Source: an uncultured Porphyromonadaceae bacterium
GTDB lineage: Bacteria; Bacteroidota; Bacteroidia; Bacteroidales; Muribaculaceae
Length of the DNA stretch: 64,000 bases
Reading direction: 5' to 3'
NCBI GenBank assembly: GCA_937921035.1
Contig: CALEUL010000061.1
Span: forward strand, 124,001 to 188,000
Position 1 is the first letter of the stretch. Each line of letters begins with the position of its first letter. The position numbers and the translations under genes are program-made. The notes beneath the pieces were generated by a model. That model was not told the origin of the DNA and made no database searches. It was given only the letters and a program-made list of their open reading frames with translations. This document shows, in pieces, positions 16,912 to 24,338 of the stretch.

Positions 16912-18357
16912 TCATTTAATGAAGAAACGGTAAATATCGTTGCCGTTGGCGTACACAAGCAGCAACAACAGCAGGAACATGCCGCATGTGTTGGCAATTT
17001 CCAGGAATTTGTCGGAGGGCTTGCGCCGGGTAACGATTTCAACAATAAGGAACAGGATATAGCCGCCGTCCAACGCAGGAATAGGCAGAACGTTCATAAA
17101 GGCTAAAATAACCGAAAGGAAAGCTGTTATCTGCCAGAAGCTAAACCAGTTCCACTGATTCGGGAAAAGATCGCCGAGTGTGCCGAAACCACCGAGGCTC
17201 TGGGCGCCTTCTTTTGTGAACACAAGTTTGAGCGACGATACGTAGCTCATCAGACGGTCGGTTCCAATTTCCCATCCTCGCGGTATGGATTCAAAGAAAC
17301 CATATTCGATTTTCTGTCTCTCGAAAATATCGAAAGGACTCAGCATCTGAATACCAATCTTGCCACCGTCGTTTATACGAACATTGGCAATACGTTCAGC
17401 ACCTTGCTTGTCGCGGATGCGCATCGGAACTTCCTGCCCCTTGTGGGCCTGGAGTGAAGGCATGAACTCGGTTATGGTGGGTGTGGTATCGTTGCCTACC
17501 GTCAGGATTCGGTCGCCTTCGGCAATACCGCCCTCGGCTGCGGGCTCGCCACGCATCGTTTTGGCCACAACGACGGGCACGCGCATGGTCATAAGCATGT
17601 AGTCCTTGCCTTTGGTGGCGATTTTACGCACCAGGTCGTCGCTCACAGTAACGGTTACATCCTCGTTGCCGCGACGAACACCGACACGGGCACCGGGCTG
17701 AATCATATCCCACTGGTTGGAATAGTCGTTAACATCGATGGGCTTACCGTTGAGCGAAACAAGGATATCGCCGTCGCGGAAACCGGCGTCTTTCATTTCC
17801 TGACTGAAGTCCATGCCTTCTGTCATTGCCTGGAAAGGCACGGCATCGTCGCCCCAATGGAAAGCAATGCCTATATAGATAATGATAGCCAGAATAAAAT
17901 TGAAAACCACACCGGCGGCCATCACGCACAGGCGTTGCCACGCGGGTTTGGAGCGGAGTTCCCAGTCCTGCGGTTCGGATTCAAGGTCCTCGGTACCCTT
18001 TGTCTCGTCCACCATGCCGGCGATATCGCAATATCCGCCGAGGGGAAGCCATCCAAGGCCATAGAGGGTGTCGCGCCATGTTGGCTTGCCGTCGGGACGC
18101 GGACTGTGCTTGCGGCCGACTTTAATATTGAGAAGCGAGCGCGGATTGCCGTCCTTGTCGTTCCAGCCTATCACTTCGAGGCGGTTCTCCATCGGGTGAT
18201 AGCGCAACAGCGAGAACCAGGGATTGAAAAAAAGATAGAAACGATTTACTTTAACACCGAAAATACGGGCGGAGATGTAATGTCCGAACTCGTGTATGGT
18301 TACTAACAGAACCAGTGCTACAACAAGTTGGAGTGCTTTTATAAGAATTTCTTCCAT
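16912..18357 (-). CDS. rseP: RIP metalloprotease RseP (site-2 protease)
   Basis: A 481-residue inner-membrane zinc protease. The zinc motif HEFGH is at 22-26 in the first helix; the third ligand motif NVLPIPALDGGYILF is near the C-terminus, between the last helices. Two PDZ-like regions lie between (about 205-285, with DGDILVSLNGKPIDV, and about 280-370, with AEGDRILTVGND). It cuts anti-sigma factors or leftover signal peptides in the membrane. Placed 12 bp after dxr, the common Bacteroidota order. Confidence 0.95.
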   Translation of the reverse strand: MEEILIKALQLVVALVLLVTIHEFGHYISARIFGVKVNRFYLFFNPWFSLLRYHPMENRLEVIGWNDKDGNPRSLLNIKVGRKHSPRPDGKPTWRDTLYGLGWLPLGGYCDIAGMVDETKGTEDLESEPQDWELRSKPAWQRLCVMAAGVVFNFILAIIIYIGIAFHWGDDAVPFQAMTEGMDFSQEMKDAGFRDGDILVSLNGKPIDVNDYSNQWDMIQPGARVGVRRGNEDVTVTVSDDLVRKIATKGKDYMLMTMRVPVVVAKTMRGEPAAEGGIAEGDRILTVGNDTTPTITEFMPSLQAHKGQEVPMRIRDKQGAERIANVRINDGGKIGIQMLSPFDIFERQKIEYGFFESIPRGWEIGTDRLMSYVSSLKLVFTKEGAQSLGGFGTLGDLFPNQWNWFSFWQITAFLSVILAFMNVLPIPALDGGYILFLIVEIVTRRKPSDKFLEIANTCGMFLLLLLLVYANGNDIYRFFIK

Positions 18358-18368
18358 CTATTATATGT

Positions 18369-19538
18369 TCAGTTGTTTAGGGTATTGATATACTCGGCGG
18401 CACGCATGCGCGCCTCGGCGTTCGTCGCCACATAATCCTCGTAGCCCGGAGACTTTATAAAAGGCACCTTCGAAAGAGTTTCCTCGATAGTACCGTGAAT
18501 ATCGTTGAAGCCTATGCGGTCGTTCAGGAAGGCGTCTACGGCAATCTCGTTGGCGGCATTTACAATGCAGGCAAAGTTGCCGCGCTGTGCAAGGGCACGA
18601 TGGGCATAGCCGAGACACGGGAAACGTTCTACATCCGGTTTTTCGAATGTAAGGCTCGCATAATCCTCCAGACGGAGGTGCTTTACCGCACCCTCCAGAC
18701 GGGTGTGCTCGCCTATGGCGTACGCTATCGGCAGACGCATGTCGGGAACGCCGAGCTGCGCCTTTACGGCGCCGTCGTCGAATTCCACCATCGAGTGGAC
18801 AATAGACTGGGGATGCACCACTGCCTCGATTCTCTCCGGCGCGATACCGAAAAGATAATGCGCCTCTATAATCTCGAATGCCTTGTTAAGCAGCGTCGAC
18901 GAATCGATTGTAATCTTGCGGCCCATTGCCCAGTTTGGGTGCCGCAGCGCGTCGGAAGCCTTGGCGGCGGCAATCTTATCGGCTGGCCACGTGCGGAAAG
19001 GCCCGCCCGAGGCTGTTATGAGCAGACGGTGAACGTGGGCGATATCCTCGCCGGCAAGGCACTGTGCGACTGCCGAATGCTCGGAGTCGATAGGATATAT
19101 CCGCGAAGACGACTGAGCCAGTCGGGAATTTACCAGCTCGCCGGCCACCACAAGCGTTTCCTTGTTTGCCAATGCTATATCCTTGCCGGCGGCTATAGCG
19201 GCAAGCGTAGGCGCAAGACCGCTGTAACCCACGGTGGCAGTTACAACAGTATCTATATCATCGGCCACTACGGAATCCCTGAGAGCTTCTTCACCGGCGG
19301 CTGTAGATATGCCGATGGGGTCGAGCGCGGCGCGCAGACGAGGTAAAAGGCTTTCGTCGCCTATTACGGCGAGACGCGGACGGAATTCAACAGATAGTTT
19401 TATAAGGTCGTCGACCCTTCGGCCGGCCGACAGGACAACGGCGCGATATTGGTCCGGAAATCGCTTTATTATGTCGAGTGTCTGACGCCCTATGGAGCCG
19501 GTTGCGCCAAGCACAGCAAGTCTTTTCTGTGTACTCAC
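18369..19538 (-). CDS. dxr: 1-deoxy-D-xylulose-5-phosphate reductoisomerase
   Basis: A 389-residue DXR, the second step of the MEP isoprenoid pathway, using NADPH and a divalent metal in the cytoplasm. It opens with the NADPH site VLGATGSIGRQTLDII, has NKETLVVAGE, the metal/substrate motif IYPIDSEHSAVAQCL, then ITASGGPFR and the DSSTLLNKAFE segment, and PQSIVHSMVEF. Full length, no damage. First gene of an operon with rseP and the rRNA methyltransferase, with its own promoter at 19564-19594. Confidence 0.97.
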   Translation of the reverse strand: MSTQKRLAVLGATGSIGRQTLDIIKRFPDQYRAVVLSAGRRVDDLIKLSVEFRPRLAVIGDESLLPRLRAALDPIGISTAAGEEALRDSVVADDIDTVVTATVGYSGLAPTLAAIAAGKDIALANKETLVVAGELVNSRLAQSSSRIYPIDSEHSAVAQCLAGEDIAHVHRLLITASGGPFRTWPADKIAAAKASDALRHPNWAMGRKITIDSSTLLNKAFEIIEAHYLFGIAPERIEAVVHPQSIVHSMVEFDDGAVKAQLGVPDMRLPIAYAIGEHTRLEGAVKHLRLEDYASLTFEKPDVERFPCLGYAHRALAQRGNFACIVNAANEIAVDAFLNDRIGFNDIHGTIEETLSKVPFIKSPGYEDYVATNAEARMRAAEYINTLNN

Positions 19539-19563
19539 TTTGTGTGATATTTGGTTTTATGCG

Positions 19564-19594
19564 CAAAGATACTAATTTTTCGGCTTATCGACAA
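19564..19594 (-). promoter_or_regulatory. Promoter of the dxr-rseP operon
   Basis: On the minus strand TTG (19592-19594), 20 bp, TATCTTTG (19564-19571). Leader about 20 nt to the dxr ATG. Confidence 0.85.
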
Positions 19595-19632
19595 AACAGC
19601 ATCGGTTTGGCGTACTACACATAAAGAACAGA

Positions 19633-19669
19633 AAGCCTGCCTATAGGACCAAACTCTACAGGCAGGCTT
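19633..19669 (-). terminator. Hairpin terminator after the LamG-GDPD gene
   Basis: AAGCCTGCCT (19633-19642) and AGGCAGGCTT (19660-19669) form a perfect 10-bp stem. On the minus strand it follows the stop at 19700 and is itself followed by a T-rich run (TTTCTGTTCTTT). It also separates this cluster from the dxr promoter. Confidence 0.75.
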
Positions 19670-19699
19670 ATGGATGGGTTTAATACCCCTGGATTGGAA

Positions 19700-22465
19700 T
19701 TACTTGTTCAGGTTGTAGTATTCTACATATTTCATACCGACATCGGGCATATCGGTAGTGATAAAATCGACACCTTTGTTTATCCATTCGCCAAACTCTG
19801 CGTTGGATCGGATTGTCCATACATTTACAACAAGGCCGAGCTTGTGTGCGGAATCGATGAAAGTGGGATTGGATCTCAGCATATCTCCATTGTAGTCAAT
19901 CGAAATGCCGCCGTCATTGTTAAGCTGTGCCGGCGTGCGGACCTCGGAGGCACGGTCGCAGAGGAACTGCACCATAATCTCCGGATAGGCAGCCGCAAGA
20001 GCCTTGCACGTGGCATAATCGAATGCTATATACTCAGCTTTGTCGTCCAGACCCGCAGCCTTGACAGCCTCTACTGCCGCCATAGCAGCCTCTATTGTAC
20101 GGGCTTCGGTAGAATGTGTCTTGATTTCTACAATCAGCTTGCAGTAATCGCTTCCTTTAAGTATATCAAGATAATCGGTAAACTGAGGTACTGTCTCGCC
20201 ATTGGACAGTGTTTTGTCTTTGATCTCGTTATAGTTGGAATTCTGGATTGTAACACCGCCGATAGAGGGGTCATGGTTAATAACGAGTACATTGTCTTTT
20301 GTAAGCCATATATCGGTTTCGGATCCGTAAGCCTTAAGCTCTATGGCATTACGCAGAGCCGCACGCGAATTCTGCGCCGCGCCTTCCTTGGCCCAGTATC
20401 CGCGGTGAGCGATGATGTTGGCACGGTTTTCAAAGTTCTTGGTCTTCAGGAAATAAACTGAACCCAAAGACTGGGAACCAGCGCCTCGGCTCAACGATAC
20501 GCTGAAAGTTCCGCTCTTTACATCGTCGGGCAGAACAACCGTTACACCCTCGTCGCCTTTCATCGTGGCAGGAAGCTCCCAGCGCGTAGCGCCATCTTCA
20601 ATTACGATTACATCGCCTTCCTTAAAGCCTGTGCCATATATGGGATACACAGCTCCGGCCTTTACCTGAACGTTCTCCAGAAGAGTGCAGTTTTCGATGT
20701 CAGGACGTGCAGAGCATATGCCTTCTTCCACTTCCTTGTATAGTACTTCTGCCTGCGCGGAAGTCAGCGGATCGTCATAGATACGCGCAAGAACTACACG
20801 GCCGTTGATACCGTTCTGTACACCGGTGGTCTTGCTGCCTCCGGGAACGCAGGCATCGCCGCCGATGCAGAAGAAGTTGGCGCCGTCCTTGGCAAGAACG
20901 AAATTCTCGCCGTCAAGGTCTATCTCATTGTTGAGCACACCATTTACATAGATATCCGCTTTTTTCGCATCCTTGTTCCACACGCCTACAATATGGTAGT
21001 ACGAGCCAGAGGCAGGAACAACGTCGCTTGCAGCCCACTGCCACGAGCTGTTTGAACCTGTCGATACATTGGGAAGGAACGTCAGCGAATTGAGGGCATT
21101 GGGACCGCTGCCCGTGGTCTTTACCATTATGCCCGTACCGCCGGCCTCATGCGAGGCGAATATCTTTGCCTCGGCATTCTGTATCGCGCCGCTATATTCG
21201 GGCATAAACAGAACCTCAAGAGTGTGTCCGTCGGCAAGAGCGTCCTTAAATGCCTGGTTTTCACTGTAGTCGACGCGATAGAACTGTTCAGCCACATTGC
21301 TGTCGCCCCATTTGTTGCCATTCAGCCTTGTAACATAACGGTTGAAAGCCTCGTTCCACTCGGTTGTAGCCTCACCACCGCGCTCAACCTCGAATTTCAT
21401 AGGCGATACATCCACTGCTGTTCCGTCGGCATTGAAAACCACGTCGAGCAGGTCGGCCTGGGGTCTGGCGACAGCTGCGGGCTTCGCTGCATCGTAAAGA
21501 CGGGCTGCGTCGTCGGCAGTCAGAGGTTCGTCATAGATACGCGCCAGCACAATATTACCATTGATACCATTCTGTACGCCGGTGGTCTTGCTGCCTCCTG
21601 GAACGCAGGCATCGCCGCCGAGGCAAAAGAAGTGTGCGCCGTCCTTGGCAAGGATGAAATTCTCGCCGGCAAGATCTATTTCATTGTTGAGCACACCATT
21701 TACATAGATATCCGCTTTTTTCGCATCCTTGTTCCACACGCCTACAATATGGTAGTACGAGCCAGAGGCTGGAACGACGTCGCTTGCAGCCCACTGCCAC
21801 GAGCTGTTTGAGCCAGTAGAGACGTTGGGAAGGAACGTGAGGGAATTGAGAGCATTTGGACCGCTTCCCGTAGTCTTTACCATTATGCCCGTACCGCCGG
21901 CCTCATGCGAAGCGAATATCTTAGCCTCCGCATTCTGTATTGCACCGGTATATTCGGGCATAAACAGAACCTCGAGAGTGTGTCCGTCGGCAAGTGCGTC
22001 CTTAAATGCCTGGTTATCGCTATAGTCGATGCGATAAAAATGTTCGGCCACATTGCCGTCGCCCCATTTGTTGCCGGCCAGTTTTGCCACATAGCGGTTG
22101 TAGGTATCGCTCCACTCGGTGGTGGCATTGCCACCGCGCTCAACCTCGAATTTCATCGGCGATATGTCCTTGGCAGTGCCATCGGCGTTAAAAACAACGT
22201 CGAGCAGATCGGCCTTGGGCAGAGGTGCTTCGAATGTAATGGAGTCAAGGCCGTCGCCCGGTACAGAATACAGGGCATTTCCATCAGCATCGACGGCCAT
22301 GAGCATATTGTCGTCGCTTTTAATGATTTTTTCCACGTTTCCTGCGGAAAGAACCTGAATTACTTCACCGTTGCGATGGAAATATAAGTAGTCGGCAGCA
22401 TAGATGGACAATGCAGCCGCACTCATTGCGAGCAATGATATAACCTTATACTTTTTCATGATCAT
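19700..22465 (-). CDS. Secreted protein with two near-identical LamG domains and a C-terminal glycerophosphodiester phosphodiesterase domain
   Basis: A 921-residue exported protein (signal peptide ending near IYA/ADYL; no lipobox). Order: a short N-terminal domain (25-84), two concanavalin/LamG repeats of 252 residues (85-336, 337-588), a TIG/Ig-like segment (about 590-680), and a GDPD domain (about 682-921). GDPD motifs: IIAHRGYW with His687, GSETDIWLTKD, VLVINHDPSIGG, and LIVEIKTH. GDPD enzymes split glycerophosphodiesters to glycerol-3-phosphate; the LamG pair may bind a glycan or teichoic-acid-like polymer (inference). The start overlaps the upstream stop by ATGA. It lacks the T9SS-type tail seen in its neighbours. 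Confidence 0.82.
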   Translation of the reverse strand: MIMKKYKVISLLAMSAAALSIYAADYLYFHRNGEVIQVLSAGNVEKIIKSDDNMLMAVDADGNALYSVPGDGLDSITFEAPLPKADLLDVVFNADGTAKDISPMKFEVERGGNATTEWSDTYNRYVAKLAGNKWGDGNVAEHFYRIDYSDNQAFKDALADGHTLEVLFMPEYTGAIQNAEAKIFASHEAGGTGIMVKTTGSGPNALNSLTFLPNVSTGSNSSWQWAASDVVPASGSYYHIVGVWNKDAKKADIYVNGVLNNEIDLAGENFILAKDGAHFFCLGGDACVPGGSKTTGVQNGINGNIVLARIYDEPLTADDAARLYDAAKPAAVARPQADLLDVVFNADGTAVDVSPMKFEVERGGEATTEWNEAFNRYVTRLNGNKWGDSNVAEQFYRVDYSENQAFKDALADGHTLEVLFMPEYSGAIQNAEAKIFASHEAGGTGIMVKTTGSGPNALNSLTFLPNVSTGSNSSWQWAASDVVPASGSYYHIVGVWNKDAKKADIYVNGVLNNEIDLDGENFVLAKDGANFFCIGGDACVPGGSKTTGVQNGINGRVVLARIYDDPLTSAQAEVLYKEVEEGICSARPDIENCTLLENVQVKAGAVYPIYGTGFKEGDVIVIEDGATRWELPATMKGDEGVTVVLPDDVKSGTFSVSLSRGAGSQSLGSVYFLKTKNFENRANIIAHRGYWAKEGAAQNSRAALRNAIELKAYGSETDIWLTKDNVLVINHDPSIGGVTIQNSNYNEIKDKTLSNGETVPQFTDYLDILKGSDYCKLIVEIKTHSTEARTIEAAMAAVEAVKAAGLDDKAEYIAFDYATCKALAAAYPEIMVQFLCDRASEVRTPAQLNNDGGISIDYNGDMLRSNPTFIDSAHKLGLVVNVWTIRSNAEFGEWINKGVDFITTDMPDVGMKYVEYYNLNK
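20702..21457 (-). repeat. Second copy of the 756-bp in-frame LamG repeat
   Basis: Codes for residues 337-588. Matches the first copy at a constant offset of 756 bp, with long identical runs, for example around 20926 versus 21682. Differences are scattered single bases, many silent. Confidence 0.85.
21458..22213 (-). repeat. First copy of the 756-bp in-frame LamG repeat
   Basis: Codes for residues 85-336, starting at ADLLDVVFNADGTA. The second copy starts with the same residues. Exactly 252 codons, so the duplication kept the frame. Boundaries are set by protein similarity and may be off by a few codons. Confidence 0.85.
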
Positions 22466-22935
22466 CTGAAGATTTTATAGGTTTGTGAAACACCGCCGGA
22501 CTCTACAACTACAATATTGAGACCCGTGGCAGTGGTAGCCACTGTCGCCATATCGGCGTCGGGAGCGCTGTACGCAATCAGTACACCAAGTGCGTTATAT
22601 ATACGGATTCCGTCTATTTTAACCGGGCTGGTTACTGTCAGGATATCACCGTCCAATCTTACAGTAGCGCCGTACTTCTCTACCGACGACACTCCGCTTA
22701 CCTCTATAGGCTTGAACGAGAAACAGCTCATTCGGGACATATCTATTTCCACCTTATTTCCTTCTACGGGAATAAGTGTCATTTTGCCGTTATCGAATGC
22801 AATACATCTTACATCAGTAGCCGTGGCAAGATTTTCACCGGCCGTCGAATAGACATATACATCTTCGGCCATAACGCTCATTGTCGACATCAGACCGATA
22901 CCGGCAACGATAAAGGAAAATATTCTACGCTTCAT
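22462..22935 (-). CDS. Small secreted protein with T9SS-type C-terminal region
   Basis: A 157-residue exported protein with a signal peptide ending near SVMA/ED. I do not recognise the N-terminal part (about 24-80). The last 70 residues have the strand pattern of T9SS type A sorting domains: VRLDGDILTVTSPVKIDGIR, then IYNALGVLIAY and an end in QTYKIFR. Such tails direct cargo through the type IX system to the surface. Translationally coupled (ATGA) to the LamG-GDPD gene, so the two may act together; it resembles the N-terminal part of that protein (YVYSTAGE versus YLYFHRNGE). Confidence 0.65.
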   Translation of the reverse strand: MKRRIFSFIVAGIGLMSTMSVMAEDVYVYSTAGENLATATDVRCIAFDNGKMTLIPVEGNKVEIDMSRMSCFSFKPIEVSGVSSVEKYGATVRLDGDILTVTSPVKIDGIRIYNALGVLIAYSAPDADMATVATTATGLNIVVVESGGVSQTYKIFR

Positions 22936-22952
22936 GGTTTTGGTGATTAAGA

Positions 22953-24329
22953 TTAAATCGCTATTTTATATGATTTGTTGACAGTTTTCCCAGCGACCGA
23001 CACCAGATATACGCCGTTGCCAAGATTAGCAGCCACAACACCTTTTGTAATACCCTCCTTCAGAGTAACAACCCTACCGGCTACGTTAACAACTTTTACA
23101 TCGACCGGCTCGGGCGCATAGAGCAATTCTACCTGATTGCCGCCCCACGACAGCCCGACGACATCGGCCTCGGCGGCCTCGATGCCGGCGATTTCGTTGT
23201 CGGCCGGGAGCGCAGGCACGTCCGAAAGAAATTCGGTTGTCATTGTCTCGGTACGGGTATTGACAGTGATACGGTAACGGCCACTGCGGGTAATTATCCA
23301 TTTGGAATCTTCTCCGTCCGTGGTTCTGATATTTACAGTGCCTTCGGCAGGAGTATCGGCAATATAAGGATGATAAGTATCATCGTTCCAGCTTCTTTCT
23401 GTAAGGATTTTGAATTTGTTAGGCTCCGGTGCATTGTTCCAGCCTATTCTGAGTTCACCTTCCCAGATAAGTTCGTCAGGATTCTCGGGATTCGGCGCGA
23501 AATCGCAATGGCTCTGGTCCGAATAATCCCATGCCTTCTCGCAGCATCCGCCTGTGATATAAAGATACTTGCGGTGCTTATGCATGCGTCCCATGTACTT
23601 ATTGTCGCGGCACGAAATATATATGTTGTAATCGCCGGGAACCGAAACGCTCCAGCCGAGATTGTCGGCGTCGGTGGTCATGCGCAGTTTAGAAACGAAC
23701 CCTTTGCCGAATGTCAGGTCTACATCCTCAAACATAGGCACGAAATAGCGGGTATCCTCACCTTTGACGGGTGTATCCATCAGGATAACATTGCCGGTCT
23801 TGCATCGGAGGCTCTGCTTGAATTCGAAATTTTCGATTTTTGCAAGTTCTATCACCTGATTGTCAAGTGCACTGCCGGTTGCGTAATATTTCTCAGGATA
23901 AGTTACTTCAGACTGAGGTTCCGACAGGCATACGCTCATGGTGCGCAGATCAACTGTAAGAGTATATTCTGCTGTTTCGCTTACCATAAATTTATTGTCG
24001 AATGCATCGGGAAGCTGCCAGTTGGCATAGAAATCAAGATGGTGTACCTCCCCTACATTAATCAGTTCGTCCTTGGTGGTAGCCACTACGTGTTTGTGCC
24101 AGCCGTCGTTGGAATTCATAAACTTGAACGGCTCGTTGGCGGTGAGGCGCCCTGTCCACGTAAATACGCCGCGGTCGATTCTGCTCATTGGGGTGGCATT
24201 ATAGTCCCAGCCGCCTTTCACTGCGCTGCCGACAATGTACAACTGTGTGTATTCTATTGAGTTAGACATGCCGGCAAAAACCGACAGCGTGCAGAAAAGA
24301 ACAGCAAATAATGATATTATTTTTTTCAT
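22953..24329 (-). CDS. SusE/SusF-like starch-binding secreted protein
   Basis: A 458-residue exported protein (signal peptide ending near SVFA/GMS, no lipobox). It holds at least two SusE/SusF-type modules: about 28-135 (LYIVGSAVKGGWDYNATPMS, FKFMNSNDGWHKH) and about 255-375 (YLYITGGCCEKAWDYSDQ, NKFKILTERSWND). The shared pattern is a G-W entry, then an F-K-F core with aromatic residues. The C-terminus (about 395-458; VDVKVVNVAGRVV, then GNGVYLVSVAGKTV) is a T9SS type A-like sorting domain. Likely a surface or secreted alpha-glucan binder serving the adjacent GH31. Confidence 0.78.
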   Translation of the reverse strand: MKKIISLFAVLFCTLSVFAGMSNSIEYTQLYIVGSAVKGGWDYNATPMSRIDRGVFTWTGRLTANEPFKFMNSNDGWHKHVVATTKDELINVGEVHHLDFYANWQLPDAFDNKFMVSETAEYTLTVDLRTMSVCLSEPQSEVTYPEKYYATGSALDNQVIELAKIENFEFKQSLRCKTGNVILMDTPVKGEDTRYFVPMFEDVDLTFGKGFVSKLRMTTDADNLGWSVSVPGDYNIYISCRDNKYMGRMHKHRKYLYITGGCCEKAWDYSDQSHCDFAPNPENPDELIWEGELRIGWNNAPEPNKFKILTERSWNDDTYHPYIADTPAEGTVNIRTTDGEDSKWIITRSGRYRITVNTRTETMTTEFLSDVPALPADNEIAGIEAAEADVVGLSWGGNQVELLYAPEPVDVKVVNVAGRVVTLKEGITKGVVAANLGNGVYLVSVAGKTVNKSYKIAI

Positions 24330-24338
24330 GGCTTCTGC

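Noticed and set aside
20702..22213. The 756-bp direct repeats as a mobile element or assembly artefact.
   Set aside because: They are exact multiples of a codon, encode a complete LamG domain each, and have scattered differences; no terminal repeats or transposase. An internal domain duplication explains them.
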